Shown here one piece after another: positions 25,365-34,414 of a DNA stretch of 51,519 nucleotides. Source of the stretch: an uncultured Methylococcaceae bacterium (GTDB taxonomy: Bacteria; Pseudomonadota; Gammaproteobacteria; Methylococcales; Methylomonadaceae). Under the pieces are notes generated by a model that saw nothing but the letters and a program-made list of their open reading frames with translations, was not told the origin of the DNA and did not search any database. How positions within the stretch are numbered: the first letter of the stretch is position 1; each line of letters starts with the position of its first letter. The stretch covers positions 1-51,519 of the forward strand of contig CAJAVP010000053.1 in the NCBI GenBank assembly GCA_903945375.1, given 5' to 3'. Position numbers and translations under genes: made by a program.

Positions 25365-25973
25365 TTAAACTTGTATTTGTAACAGCCCACTTGGTGTTGA
25401 TTTGCTTTGCCATTCATCGGGCGTATAGGTTAGGACACTGACCGCATGGAGTTTGCCGGATGCCAATGGCTCTTTCAGAGTGGCTAAGACGGCTTGCTGT
25501 TTTTTGACTAAAGATTGACCGGCAAAGGCATTACTAATAACTGTCAAACTTAAATCACAACCCGCACCTTCAATTAGCACTTGGGCATCGTTGATGCCTT
25601 GCTGGATGTAATCTGTGATTTCTTTGGGACTTAATGATTCGCTCTCCGGATGTGCGCTTTCCGTGTGAGCGGATTGGAGTAAAGGCAGCAAACTGCCATC
25701 GTTGAACATAGTTTCGATGATGTCGCAGCCACCGACCAATTCAGTCTTAACAAATAATTGTGGATATGTCGGCCAATGGGAAATGCTTGGCAGTTTTTCA
25801 CGAATAAATGGCGCGGCTAAGACATTCACATAGGCATAAGGAATCGTCGTCTTTTTCAGGATGTCGACGGCTTTTGCTGAAAATCCGCACTCGGGCTTTT
25901 CTGGCACACCTTTCATATACAAGATAATAGGGTGTGTATTCAATTGTTCGTAGATTTTGTCTTCGGTTTTCAT
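25365..25973 (-). CDS. Monothiol glutaredoxin-BolA fusion protein of the nif operon
   Basis: This 202-residue protein joins two normally separate partners. Residues 1-100 are a Grx4/Grx5-type monothiol glutaredoxin with Lys21, CGFS at 29-32 and WPTYPQLF at 67-74. Residues about 114-188 are a BolA domain with LTVISNAFAGQSLVKKQQ and the invariant histidine His176 in LHAVSVLTYTPDEW. The usual BolA VKRHR motif is VKKQQ here, so the second histidine is replaced by Gln159. Grx-BolA pairs hold a shared [2Fe-2S] cluster, so this is likely an Fe-S carrier for nitrogenase assembly. The ATG at 25973 is preferred to a GTG at 26009. Confidence 0.87.
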   Translation of the reverse strand: MKTEDKIYEQLNTHPIILYMKGVPEKPECGFSAKAVDILKKTTIPYAYVNVLAAPFIREKLPSISHWPTYPQLFVKTELVGGCDIIETMFNDGSLLPLLQSAHTESAHPESESLSPKEITDYIQQGINDAQVLIEGAGCDLSLTVISNAFAGQSLVKKQQAVLATLKEPLASGKLHAVSVLTYTPDEWQSKSTPSGLLQIQV

Positions 25974-26011
25974 AGTGTTCTCATGAGGGTGATGGTTTTG
26001 AGTCGGCACAA

Positions 26012-27289
26012 CTAACCGACTTGTTCGCGACGGGGTTCTTCGGTTTTTGTTTCTAATTTGACTGGACTTTCGCCGTTGACAACGGCGAGATCGACGATAC
26101 AGCGTTCAATATGATCTAAGGACGGAATGTCAAACATGGATTTGCGTAACAACTGCTCCATAATGCTGCGTAAGCCTCTTGCACCGGTCTCGCGTTCAAT
26201 GGCTCTCTCAGCAATCGCGACTAATGCCTCTTTATCAAAGTCCAATTCGACACCTTCGAACGCAAACAATTGTTGGTATTGCTTGACGAGCGCATTCTTA
26301 GGCTCGGTCAATACGCTGATTAAGGCATCAACATCTAAGGGTTCTAGTGGAGCTAAGACGGGGAATCGACCGATAAACTCAGGGATCAAGCCAAATTTGC
26401 GTAAGTCGCTAGGCTGCGTTGCGTTGAGCATGGCTTCCAGACTGGGCTTTTCGGTGGATTGATTAACATCTGCATGAAAACCGATTGCCGTATTGGTGGG
26501 CGTTAAGCGTTTTTCAACGTGCTTTTCTAGGCCTGGGAAAGAGCCACCGGCAATGAATAAGATATTGCGCGTGTCCATAATAAGATCAACCCCCTCTTTA
26601 CTGTGGCGGCCTTTATTAGGGAGTTTGACTTGCGAGCCTTCGACTAAACGCAATAAAGCTTGTTGTACGCCTTCACCGGAGACATCGCGTGTACCGGTGG
26701 GTTGCTCAGGCGAACGTGCAATTTTGTCGATTTCGTCCAGATAGACAATGCCCCATTCGGCATTGGCCATATTGCCTTTTGCAACATCTAGTAAGCGCAC
26801 TAAGATGTTTTCTACATCTTCGCCCACGTAACCCGCTTGCGTTAACGTGGTCGCATCAGCAACAACAAAAGGTACGCCGACGATTTTAGCTAAGGTACTA
26901 GCGAGTAAGGTTTTTCCTGTTCCGGATGGGCCGATGAGTAAGAGATTGGATTTGCCAATTTCAACGTCTTTATCGTATTGACCTAAACCCATCTCGCCAC
27001 TTTCATGTTTAAGACGTTTATAGTGGTTGTATACCGCAACCGCCAAAATTTCCTTAGCAAGGTGTTGCCCAATCACATATTGATCTAGGTGATCTTTGAT
27101 TTTAAGCGGAATAGGCAGCACAGTTTGCATTTTGGAGAGTTCTTTTTTGCGACTCCAATTACTGACCACTTGATGGGCTAAGCTAACACACGCACTACAA
27201 ATATAGCCTTCTGCACCCGCAATTAAGGGAACTTCGGCGGATTGCTCGATACCACAAAAAGAGCAGTGTTTGATTTCTTTAATGGTCAT
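26012..27289 (-). CDS. clpX: ClpX-type AAA+ unfoldase encoded in the nif operon
   Basis: This 425-residue ClpX has the N-terminal zinc finger (Cys9, Cys12, Cys31, Cys34), Walker A GPSGTGKT at 120-127, the pore loop GYVG, Walker [12 protein letters not shown], and an IGF tripeptide in TAIGFHADV of the kind that docks ClpP. All parts needed for a working unfoldase are therefore present. A clpX paralogue between nifM and nifF is known from Azotobacter, where it is separate from the housekeeping clpPX locus. No clpP or lon lies beside it here. Its targets are unknown; turnover of nitrogenase assembly proteins is a reasonable guess. Confidence 0.95.
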   Translation of the reverse strand: MTIKEIKHCSFCGIEQSAEVPLIAGAEGYICSACVSLAHQVVSNWSRKKELSKMQTVLPIPLKIKDHLDQYVIGQHLAKEILAVAVYNHYKRLKHESGEMGLGQYDKDVEIGKSNLLLIGPSGTGKTLLASTLAKIVGVPFVVADATTLTQAGYVGEDVENILVRLLDVAKGNMANAEWGIVYLDEIDKIARSPEQPTGTRDVSGEGVQQALLRLVEGSQVKLPNKGRHSKEGVDLIMDTRNILFIAGGSFPGLEKHVEKRLTPTNTAIGFHADVNQSTEKPSLEAMLNATQPSDLRKFGLIPEFIGRFPVLAPLEPLDVDALISVLTEPKNALVKQYQQLFAFEGVELDFDKEALVAIAERAIERETGARGLRSIMEQLLRKSMFDIPSLDHIERCIVDLAVVNGESPVKLETKTEEPRREQVG

Positions 27290-27348
27290 AATGGCTTTCC
27301 TTAAAGGATAAGAGGGCTACAAATAAACGGCAAATAATGAAGTAAACA

Positions 27349-28206
27349 TCAGTGTCGGTCGTCATTGTCCCGACTCAAACTGGCTAACCAAGCGCGTTGG
27401 CAGGTGCGTTTAGCGCGATCTGTCATTAGCTGGCGAATTTTAGGGCTGGCTTTTGCCAGTGATAAAGTTTCTGATTTATGGATGTGTTTACAAAGTACGA
27501 CATGAAAGCCAATTTCTGATTCAACGACTTGGCTAATTTCCCCTTCTTTTAACTCAAACAAGACCTTATCGAGTTCTGGATATAATTTGCCTCGCGTTAC
27601 CTTGCCGAGCAACCCACCTTGTAAAGCGGTAGGGCATTCGGAGTTCTGCATGGCTAAGTCAGAAAATTTATAGGGTTTTTTTTGTAGTTTGAGGCTGAGT
27701 TGCTGAATGCGTTGTAACGCCATTGTCCGAGTATTTTCAGGATAATCCGGATTTATGCTGATATAAATATGCCAAGCTTCACGCTGTTCAGGTTTTATGA
27801 ATTGTTCAGGATGAATGTGGTAGTAAATGCCCACTTCCACCTCACTGATATGTGGGCAGCGACTCCCGACAACCTCTAGCACCGTATTTACTTTACATTG
27901 ACGGTATAAAGCTGAGCGCAAACTGTCTTGATCTAATTCATTACGCTCTAAATCCGTTAAAAAATCCTGTTCAGTTTCATAGCGGTTACGGATTTCCATA
28001 AACGCGGCGTGTACTTCCTGCTCCGGAATAACGACATTAGCGGCTTCGGGTGAATTTAATACCCGTGTTTCTAATTTAATTTCATTACTCGCTTGTGTGC
28101 GTACTTGCTGTAATTCATCGGCAGCTAGTTGTGCGGGAGATTTTTGAAATAACGCCAATGCAGCTCGTAATAAATTATAAGCGTCAGTGTGTGAATGACT
28201 CATCAT
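27349..28206 (-). CDS. nifM: Nitrogen fixation protein NifM (peptidyl-prolyl isomerase)
   Basis: NifM is a parvulin-type prolyl isomerase required to activate the nitrogenase iron protein NifH. The 285-residue protein has an N-terminal SurA-like helical region with PEQEVHAAFMEIRNRYE, then a PpiC domain at about 140-245 containing REAWHIYISINPDYPE, GGLLGKVTRGKLYPELD and ESEIGFHVVLCKHI. The length fits NifM. Its start ATG overlaps the nifZ stop (ATGA), so it is coupled to nifZ. Confidence 0.93.
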   Translation of the reverse strand: MMSHSHTDAYNLLRAALALFQKSPAQLAADELQQVRTQASNEIKLETRVLNSPEAANVVIPEQEVHAAFMEIRNRYETEQDFLTDLERNELDQDSLRSALYRQCKVNTVLEVVGSRCPHISEVEVGIYYHIHPEQFIKPEQREAWHIYISINPDYPENTRTMALQRIQQLSLKLQKKPYKFSDLAMQNSECPTALQGGLLGKVTRGKLYPELDKVLFELKEGEISQVVESEIGFHVVLCKHIHKSETLSLAKASPKIRQLMTDRAKRTCQRAWLASLSRDNDDRH

Positions 28207-28682
28207 AACTCCGGCTCGGTAAACGATTCTGGGTGTGCAGGGGCAAGGGCTGTTTCAGGCACTTGCAGGGTGCGATCAGCAAAAGCAATATGGTATTGGA
28301 TGCGCGAATCATCACGAATGACTTTAAACACTTCACCGACCGTACCTTTGCTGACTAAAATTTGACCTTGAACTCCTAAATCTAAGGTGCAAATAACTCT
28401 GTCACGAAACTCAAAACGGCTAGGATTCCACGGCTCATCAATACTAATCAGTTCTTCTAAACGGCAGCCAACCATGATGTCGAGCTGCACAAAGTGTATG
28501 GTGAAAATGACCTGATCTTGCAAAAATGTGCCGACATTAATGACGTGACCGATACTGCCTCGGCGTACGAGTAATACGCCCACATCTAAGCCCGGATAAG
28601 TGCCGTCATTGCGGATGTTACGTGTTACGCGCACCGCTTCGCCGTATTCAAAGCGGCCTTCGTCGAAGCGATCGGCTCTCAT
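28203..28682 (-). CDS. nifZ: Nitrogen fixation protein NifZ
   Basis: NifZ is a small accessory protein that helps form the second P-cluster of the MoFe protein. The 159-residue protein carries the NifZ signature GVLLVRRGSIGHVINVGTFL followed by QVIFTIHFVQLDIMVGCR, and a second related repeat ILVSKGTVGEVFKVIRD. It overlaps nifW upstream and nifM downstream by 4-nt ATGA junctions, giving a coupled nifW-nifZ-nifM block. Confidence 0.93.
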   Translation of the reverse strand: MRADRFDEGRFEYGEAVRVTRNIRNDGTYPGLDVGVLLVRRGSIGHVINVGTFLQDQVIFTIHFVQLDIMVGCRLEELISIDEPWNPSRFEFRDRVICTLDLGVQGQILVSKGTVGEVFKVIRDDSRIQYHIAFADRTLQVPETALAPAHPESFTEPEL

Positions 28683-28993
28683 GTTTTAATATCACCTAAC
28701 GCGACAAAAGCTGTTTGGGGCTCGCCCATTTGAAAGACTTTAAAGACTTTTTCCGTGAGCGCATCTGAGTCAACAAAGTCTTGATAGGCTTGTAAGAGCA
28801 GGCGTTGATAAACCAATCGCTGAGCCTCTTCTTCTGCTGGCATACTGTCAGTGGCTTGTTGTAAATAATCATGAAATCGCTGCAAAATATGCAGACGATT
28901 GACATGCACGATGCTGGGATCGTAATTTAAGTGAAAATACTGCAAAAAGTCTTCAGCAGATTCCAGTTCTTCAAGTTCTTCGGCAAAATTCAT
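28679..28993 (-). CDS. nifW: Nitrogenase-stabilising/protective protein NifW
   Basis: NifW associates with the MoFe protein and is linked to its maturation or protection from oxygen. The 104-residue protein reads MNFAEELEELESAEDFLQYF, then VHVNRLHILQRFHDYL and LLLQAYQDFVDSDALTEKVFKVF, the standard family layout. The ATG at 28993 is chosen because GGAG lies 6 nt upstream; an ATG 12 nt earlier has no ribosome site. It overlaps nifZ by ATGA. Confidence 0.93.
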   Translation of the reverse strand: MNFAEELEELESAEDFLQYFHLNYDPSIVHVNRLHILQRFHDYLQQATDSMPAEEEAQRLVYQRLLLQAYQDFVDSDALTEKVFKVFQMGEPQTAFVALGDIKT

Positions 28994-29072
28994 CGGTCGC
29001 TCCATAAGGGGTGAGGGCTTGTTAATAATGGCTAAACGTAGCCGCGTGACAAGTTAAGTTGAACTACGTTAG

Positions 29073-29570
29073 CTACTCGGAATGCTGGTTTTTTAATAAA
29101 TCTAATAAAGCTTGCGCCCCAATTCGATCTTTGCTGTCTAAGCTGACTAATTTCTCAAAAATAGCTTGGCTTTCGTTAAGTTCACCTAAGCGCATTTTTA
29201 TAAAGCCAATCGCTTTGAGTGTGAATAAATACAACCGAACTTGTGTCAATCGTTCTACAGGTGCAGCTTGTAAGTGCGATAGTTGTACTTCCCGCCAATC
29301 TTCCGGAAAATCAATTAATGCTCTAATGACTGCCAAGGCTTTTTGGGTGGCTTCTAAGGCATCATTTAAACGATGTTGGTAATAATAAAATCGGTTTAAA
29401 GCGACCAAAACATTCAGTGATTGCGGGGCTTTAAAGTATGCTTGTAATAAGGGTAATTCGGCATCGCCACTGGCGTATTTTTCAGCTGCTTCCTGAATCA
29501 ACTCGGGCACACCGGTGGTTTCTGGTTCGTCAAAATATAAACCTTGAGCTTCAAAATCCAATAAATCCAT
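29073..29570 (-). CDS. TPR-like protein of the nif operon (ORF8 position)
   Basis: This 165-residue soluble protein contains two or three tetratricopeptide-like helical pairs, for example LPLLQAYFKAPQSLNVLVALNRFYYYQHRLNDALEATQKAL (residues about 38-78) and YLFTLKAIGFIKMRLGELNESQAIFEKLV (about 113-141). It sits between cysE and nifW, the place of the uncharacterised ORF8 in the Azotobacter nif operon. Its start overlaps the cysE stop as TAATG. A scaffold or adaptor role is likely from the fold, but no function is established that I can name. Confidence 0.8.
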   Translation of the reverse strand: MDLLDFEAQGLYFDEPETTGVPELIQEAAEKYASGDAELPLLQAYFKAPQSLNVLVALNRFYYYQHRLNDALEATQKALAVIRALIDFPEDWREVQLSHLQAAPVERLTQVRLYLFTLKAIGFIKMRLGELNESQAIFEKLVSLDSKDRIGAQALLDLLKNQHSE

Positions 29571-30358
29571 TATTGCACCGTCGATGTGAGTTGAATGGCG
29601 ATATCCGGATGACTCACACAGAGGCTTTCCGCTTCACACGTCTTGCATTCGGCTTGTGCCGTATCGGTAGGTAGTGGCGACTGCTTGGCTTCTAGCTCGT
29701 CAATGCGCTCCATCAAACAAGCGATGGCTTTACCGACGGGATCAGGGACTAAATGATGATCGAGGTCAATGCCATGTTTGTTTTGAATTTTTGTACCTTT
29801 ACTTTGGATAACTCGACCTGGAATACCAACCACGGTGCAACAATGCGGGACATCTTTAACCACGACTGAATTTGCACCGACTCGAACATTATTACCCAAC
29901 GTGATTGCGCCGAGAATTTTTGCTCCCGAGCCAATCAGGACATTATTGCCTAAGGTTGGATGCCGCTTTTCTTTATTCCACGTCGTACCGCCTAAAGTAA
30001 CACCGTGGTACAAAGTGACATCATTGCCAATTACAGTGGTTTCACCAATAACAACACCCAAAGCATGATCAATAAATAAGCGACGACCTACGGTTGCACC
30101 CGGATGAATTTCTACATTGGTTAGCCATTTGGCAAATGCTGCCAGCACCCGCGCAGACAGCTTCCAGTCGGCTTGCCATAATCGGTGACTGATGCGATGC
30201 AGCAATACGGCATGAACGCCTGAATAGGTCAGTAAAATTTCAATGACGCTACGTGCCGCAGGATCGCGTCCAAAAACGCAATTGACATCTTCAGCCCATT
30301 GTTCAAAAAAAGGTAAGGGCGTATCCATCGTCCGTTGCGTTGGCATAACCATGACCAT
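29570..30358 (-). CDS. cysE: Serine O-acetyltransferase of the nif operon
   Basis: CysE acetylates serine to O-acetylserine, the direct precursor of cysteine; a nif-linked copy supplies extra cysteine for NifS-driven cluster assembly. The 262-residue protein has the left-handed beta-helix hexapeptide repeats with [50 protein letters not shown] and [15 protein letters not shown] cysteine-containing C-terminal tail with KTCEAESLC is unusual. The ATG at 30358 overlaps the stop of the upstream small ORF as TAATG; an earlier in-frame start at 30373 lies inside that ORF. Confidence 0.92.
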   Translation of the reverse strand: MVMVMPTQRTMDTPLPFFEQWAEDVNCVFGRDPAARSVIEILLTYSGVHAVLLHRISHRLWQADWKLSARVLAAFAKWLTNVEIHPGATVGRRLFIDHALGVVIGETTVIGNDVTLYHGVTLGGTTWNKEKRHPTLGNNVLIGSGAKILGAITLGNNVRVGANSVVVKDVPHCCTVVGIPGRVIQSKGTKIQNKHGIDLDHHLVPDPVGKAIACLMERIDELEAKQSPLPTDTAQAECKTCEAESLCVSHPDIAIQLTSTVQ

Positions 30359-30519
30359 TATCTTAAGCACCAACCCGTTTGAGCTGATGAAGGCGGAGTT
30401 GGAATGCGGAAGAAAGATCCCGGATAGCGGTCATCATCCATAGGTATCTCATCGGTATCGTTGGTGTCAGTCTCAAGCCGATAACAACGATCAATCAACA
30501 AATCAAATTCTTCGTTCAT
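30358..30519 (-). CDS. Small 53-residue protein between nifV and cysE
   Basis: This small ORF encodes 53 residues beginning [18 protein letters not shown] and ending [18 protein letters not shown]. It is acidic in its first half and proline/serine-rich with an aromatic [10 protein letters not shown] segment in the second. The start at 30519 overlaps the nifV stop by 17 nt and has AAGGAG 10 nt upstream. Its TAA overlaps the cysE ATG as TAATG. The coupling on both sides and the good ribosome site make it likely to be translated. I recognise no family. Confidence 0.65.
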   Translation of the reverse strand: MNEEFDLLIDRCYRLETDTNDTDEIPMDDDRYPGSFFRIPTPPSSAQTGWCLR

Positions 30520-31654
30520 GGCAGTTATTCTCCTTGGTTTGATAAAAAACTTTTAAATCCGCTGTGCTTGGCGTTTGTTTACGCTCAACGACAAATTGTT
30601 TAATTTTCAACAATAAGCCTTGTGCTTGTTGGCGATTAAGCGTGATGCCCAATTGCTGATAAGCATGAATAACCCCTTGTGTTCCTGAATGTTTACCTAA
30701 CACCAGTTGGTGGCTACGACCCACAATCGCAGGATCGACACCTTGATAATTGTGAGGGTTTTTCAAAAAACCATCGACATGAATACCGGCTTCGTGACTG
30801 AATACACTAGAGCCTATCAGGCTTTTACGGGTTCCAATGGCATCCCCAGAAGCATTGGCGACCAGTGTCGATAAACTTGGAAATTGAGCGAGTTCAACAC
30901 CAGTCGTAAAACCGTACAACTGCTGTAAGCCCACAACCACTTCTTCTAAAGCGGCATTACCCGCGCGTTCACCCAAGCCATTGACGGTTGTATTGACATG
31001 CGTTGCACCGGCTAAGGCAGCCGCCAAGGTGTTCGCGGTTGCTAATCCCAAATCGTCATGCGCGTGCATTTCAATGGCTAAATCTGTCACCTTGCGTAAT
31101 TGTTGAATGGCTGCAAAAACGCCAAATGGTTCCATAATACCGACGGTATCTGCAAAACGAATACGTGATGCGCCTGCGTGTTGAGCGGCTTCCGCTATGT
31201 GCTTGATAAAGTCGCTATCTGCACGAGAAGCATCTTCCATGCCTACGCACACCTCAAAACCTAAATCAGTAGCGGCGCGAACTTGAGTAGCAATGGTTTG
31301 TAACACCCAAGTGCGACTTTGCTTTAGTTTGTGCTGAATATGTTGATCAGACGCTGAGATAGATAAATCAACCAACTGTACTTGCAAACCAATACACGCC
31401 TGTAAATCATCAGCCCGCATTCTTGACCAGACTAGCAATTTAGCCGGCAATGCCAAACTTGCAATCGCTTTGATTTCTTCCCGCTCAATCGCGCCCATTG
31501 CTGGAATGCCGATTTCTAATTCAGGTACACCTAAAGCGGCAAGCTGGGTAGCAATGGCTAATTTTTCTTCCAGAGAAAACGCCACACCTGCGGATTGTTC
31601 ACCATCGCGTAGTGTGGTGTCGTCAATGATGATGGTACGGTTTGGCGTTTTCAT
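30503..31654 (-). CDS. nifV: Homocitrate synthase NifV
   Basis: NifV condenses acetyl-CoA with 2-oxoglutarate to homocitrate, the organic ligand of the FeMo cofactor. The 383-residue protein has the DRE-TIM metallolyase signature DDTTLRDGEQSAGVAFS at about 11-27, RIRFADTVGI near 168-177, EMHAHDDLGLATAN with the metal histidines near 194-207, and GLGERAGNA. Length and motifs match NifV rather than isopropylmalate synthase, as no regulatory domain follows. It is 21 bp from nifS. Confidence 0.94.
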   Translation of the reverse strand: MKTPNRTIIIDDTTLRDGEQSAGVAFSLEEKLAIATQLAALGVPELEIGIPAMGAIEREEIKAIASLALPAKLLVWSRMRADDLQACIGLQVQLVDLSISASDQHIQHKLKQSRTWVLQTIATQVRAATDLGFEVCVGMEDASRADSDFIKHIAEAAQHAGASRIRFADTVGIMEPFGVFAAIQQLRKVTDLAIEMHAHDDLGLATANTLAAALAGATHVNTTVNGLGERAGNAALEEVVVGLQQLYGFTTGVELAQFPSLSTLVANASGDAIGTRKSLIGSSVFSHEAGIHVDGFLKNPHNYQGVDPAIVGRSHQLVLGKHSGTQGVIHAYQQLGITLNRQQAQGLLLKIKQFVVERKQTPSTADLKVFYQTKENNCHERRI

Positions 31655-31675
31655 AGTAGTGATGACCGTAAGGCA

Positions 31676-32884
31676 TTAAGCGTAAGTCGGTTTAAAGGCT
31701 TGTTCTGGGTTAACGACTGGACCATCACCATCCCAATACGGAGATAATTTACGTAAAGTTTGAACAATACCGGGCATAACTTTCAAAACCTCATCAACCT
31801 CGTGCATACCGTTATAGCGTGAGAATGAAAAACGTATTGTGCCATGGGCGGCGGTGTACGGGATGTCCATTGCTCGCATAACATGAGACGGCTCTAGTGA
31901 ACCAGATGTACAGGCTGAACCACTGGATGCAGCGACACCGGCTTTATTGAGTAGCATTAAAATGGCTTCGCCTTCGATGTATTCAAAAGCAATGTCGGTA
32001 GTATTGGGCAGACGGTTATAAAGATCGCCAGTGATAAAACAATGTGGGATTTGTTCAGTAATGCCACGCTCTAAACGGTCACGCATGGCTTTCACATGGG
32101 TGTTTTCGTATTCGAGATGCTCTAGGGCGAGCTCACAGGCTTTGCCTAAGCCGACAATAGACGCGGTATTTTCAGTGCCTGCGCGTCTGCCGCGTTCTTG
32201 ATGACCGCCGCGTAATAAGGGGCGATAACGTGTACCGCGTCGTAAATACAAAACACCAATGCCTTTGGGCGCGTGTAATTTATGCCCCGACAAAGACAGC
32301 ATATCGATTTTGGTATCTTGTAACATCATGGGGATTTTACCGACTGCTTGAACAGCATCGGTGTGAAACATGACACCGGCGGCATGAGCCAGTTCTGCCA
32401 TTTTCTCAACAGGAAACAGGTTGCCGGTTTCGTTATTGGCCCACATGATAGAAACAATCGCTACTTGATCGGATAATAGTTTTTGATAAGCATCTACGTT
32501 CAAGCGTCCCGCTTTGTCAACCGGCATTCGATGAATGGTGTAGCCGTCTTTTTCCAGTGCCTCGCATAAACTGAGAATAGCAGGATGCTCAACCGTAGTG
32601 GTGATAATTTCCTTTTTGTTTGGCTGCGCTTTAATGGCAGATAAAATCGCTGTGGAATTGGACTCTGTGCCACAGGACGTAAAAATAATTTCTGAATCGT
32701 GTTCAGCACCGATCAGATTTTGGACTTGTTGACGCGCCTGTTTAATGCCACGCGCTACGCCATCAGCAAATTTATGTATAGATGAGGGATTACCATATTG
32801 TTCAAGAAAATACGGGATCATCACATCAACGACAGCTCGATCCACTTTGGTAGTGGCATTGTTATCCAGATAAATATCAGTCAT
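31676..32884 (-). CDS. nifS: Cysteine desulfurase NifS
   Basis: NifS releases sulfur from cysteine as an enzyme persulfide and passes it to NifU for cluster assembly. The 402-residue PLP enzyme starts MTDIYLDNNATTKVD. The PLP lysine is in LSGHKLHAPKGIG, with FHTDAVQAVGK before it, and the persulfide cysteine is in SSGSACTSGSLEPSHVM near residue 329. All catalytic residues are present. It lies 13 bp after nifU. Confidence 0.96.
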   Translation of the reverse strand: MTDIYLDNNATTKVDRAVVDVMIPYFLEQYGNPSSIHKFADGVARGIKQARQQVQNLIGAEHDSEIIFTSCGTESNSTAILSAIKAQPNKKEIITTTVEHPAILSLCEALEKDGYTIHRMPVDKAGRLNVDAYQKLLSDQVAIVSIMWANNETGNLFPVEKMAELAHAAGVMFHTDAVQAVGKIPMMLQDTKIDMLSLSGHKLHAPKGIGVLYLRRGTRYRPLLRGGHQERGRRAGTENTASIVGLGKACELALEHLEYENTHVKAMRDRLERGITEQIPHCFITGDLYNRLPNTTDIAFEYIEGEAILMLLNKAGVAASSGSACTSGSLEPSHVMRAMDIPYTAAHGTIRFSFSRYNGMHEVDEVLKVMPGIVQTLRKLSPYWDGDGPVVNPEQAFKPTYA

Positions 32885-32896
32885 GACGGTATTTTC

Positions 32897-33796
32897 CTAA
32901 GCAGTTATTTGCACAAGTTTTGACATTTCAGAGGCGGGTACAACTTTGATAAATTCGCCCATGACTTCCATTAAGCGTTGTTGAATGCCTGCAATGGTCA
33001 TGGCCGCCATTTGGCAACCGTTACACGCGCCGGTCATATTGACATAAGCCGTATTGCCAATTACTTCGACTAATTCAACATCGCCGCCATCGGCCATTAA
33101 TGAAGGTCGTAACGAGTCCAGCACTTGCTCGATTTTTTTAATCCGTTGTAAGTTGGTTAAAGGGACTTTACTGGCTTCTATCACGGGTTGTTTTGACGGT
33201 GTAGCCTCTGGATCAAATTTCTCGCCTTTTTCTGCCAGTACTTTTTCTAAAATCGCTTCAATATCTTCGTGACACGCCGCGCAACCGCCACCTGCTTTAG
33301 TGAAATTGGTGACATCCTGAACCGTACGCAATTTGTTTGCCCAGACCATTTCTTCAATCATCACCGCATCGATAGCAAAACATTTGCAAATTAACGCCCC
33401 TTCTTCGTGGTCATCCGCCCATTCTTCACCACGATAATTGGCAATAGCGGCTTGTAGTGCTTCGCGACCCATGACCGAGCAGTGCATTTTTTCGGGTGGT
33501 AAACCTTCGAGGTGGTCGGCAATGTCTTGGTTGGTAACTTTTAGTGCGTCATCTATGGTCATGCCTTTGATAATTTCGGTGAGTACCGAAGACGAGGCAA
33601 TAGCTGAGCCGCAACCAAACGTTTGAAAACCGGCATCCAAAATAATTTCGCTTTCGTCATCAACTTTTAAGGTTAAACGTAAGGCATCACCGCAGCTGAT
33701 GGAGCCAACCTCGCCAATCGCGTTGGCATCGGCAACGGCGCCGGCATTTTTAGGGTTAAAAAAATGTTCTTTGACTTTATCTGAATAGTCCCACAT
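32897..33796 (-). CDS. nifU: Nitrogenase Fe-S scaffold NifU
   Basis: NifU is the scaffold on which nitrogenase Fe-S clusters are built. The 299-residue protein has three modules: an IscU-like domain with [21 protein letters not shown] and MHCSVMG; a central [2Fe-2S] BFD-type domain with LICKCF and [12 protein letters not shown]; and a C-terminal Nfu domain with [12 protein letters not shown]. The ATG at 33796 has AGGA 7 nt upstream and begins [13 protein letters not shown], the usual NifU start; a longer frame would add 15 residues. Confidence 0.96.
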   Translation of the reverse strand: MWDYSDKVKEHFFNPKNAGAVADANAIGEVGSISCGDALRLTLKVDDESEIILDAGFQTFGCGSAIASSSVLTEIIKGMTIDDALKVTNQDIADHLEGLPPEKMHCSVMGREALQAAIANYRGEEWADDHEEGALICKCFAIDAVMIEEMVWANKLRTVQDVTNFTKAGGGCAACHEDIEAILEKVLAEKGEKFDPEATPSKQPVIEASKVPLTNLQRIKKIEQVLDSLRPSLMADGGDVELVEVIGNTAYVNMTGACNGCQMAAMTIAGIQQRLMEVMGEFIKVVPASEMSKLVQITA

Positions 33797-33905
33797 GAAC
33801 GTGTCCTCAAAAGGGTTAGGTGGGCAGATAGTATTGCCCATTAGAAATGCAGTCTAGCCGGTATCTGCTCGATAGACCCCGCGTATTTAGGGGCGTCCAC
33901 CAAAC

Positions 33906-34268
33906 TTAAGAGCAGGTTTTTGTGCCTGTTCCGCTAGGATTTGGGTTGAATGATGAGCCACAAGCACAACTTTTAGCGGCGTTGGGGTTGGTGAATTTAA
34001 ACCCCGACCCATCAATACTGTCGAGAAAGTCAATAGACATCCCCGTGAGCATCGGCATACTGACCGGATCGATAAAGACTTTGACCGAGCCACAGTCAAC
34101 CACCGTGTCTTCGGCGGTATTTTCAGGTTCCAGTTTAAGCCCGTATTGGTATCCGGAGCAGCCGCCGTCGGTGACTTCAATGCGAAGTCCTGCAGTTGGC
34201 GTTTCCGAGCTGGCAATAAAGCGACCGACGGCGTTAATAGCTTTTTCAGTTAAGGTAATCACAGGCAT
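33906..34268 (-). CDS. iscA: Nif-specific A-type Fe-S carrier (IscA/HesB family)
   Basis: This 120-residue A-type carrier starts MPVITLTEKAINAVGRFI and has the three ligand cysteines, in DGGCSGYQYG and in SCACGSSF near the C-terminus. It probably transfers clusters made on NifU to target proteins. It is the first gene of the nif accessory operon, as in Azotobacter (ORF6, IscA-nif), about 25 bp downstream of the predicted sigma-54 transcription start. A TTG two codons upstream is an alternative start; neither has a well-spaced ribosome site. Confidence 0.93.
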   Translation of the reverse strand: MPVITLTEKAINAVGRFIASSETPTAGLRIEVTDGGCSGYQYGLKLEPENTAEDTVVDCGSVKVFIDPVSMPMLTGMSIDFLDSIDGSGFKFTNPNAAKSCACGSSFNPNPSGTGTKTCS

Positions 34269-34304
34269 CTCCAAGAATATGACATCGTACTTAATGTAGA
34301 CTTA

Positions 34305-34320
34305 AGCAATCGTTATGCCA
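34305..34320 (-). promoter_or_regulatory. Sigma-54 (-24/-12) promoter of the nif accessory operon
   Basis: On the minus strand the sequence is TGGCATAACGATTGCT, a near-perfect match to TGGCAC-N5-TTGCA/T with the required 10 nt between GG and GC. Transcription should start near 34294, about 25 nt before iscA. A NifA-type activator site lies about 100 bp further upstream. Confidence 0.85.
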
Positions 34321-34414
34321 GCTTTTTTTAATGCGTTAAGCTAATGATTGAATAGATAAAATTTGAAAAAATAATGCTGTTGCAGTGCTAGCAATGCAAC
34401 AACATTTATTGCTT

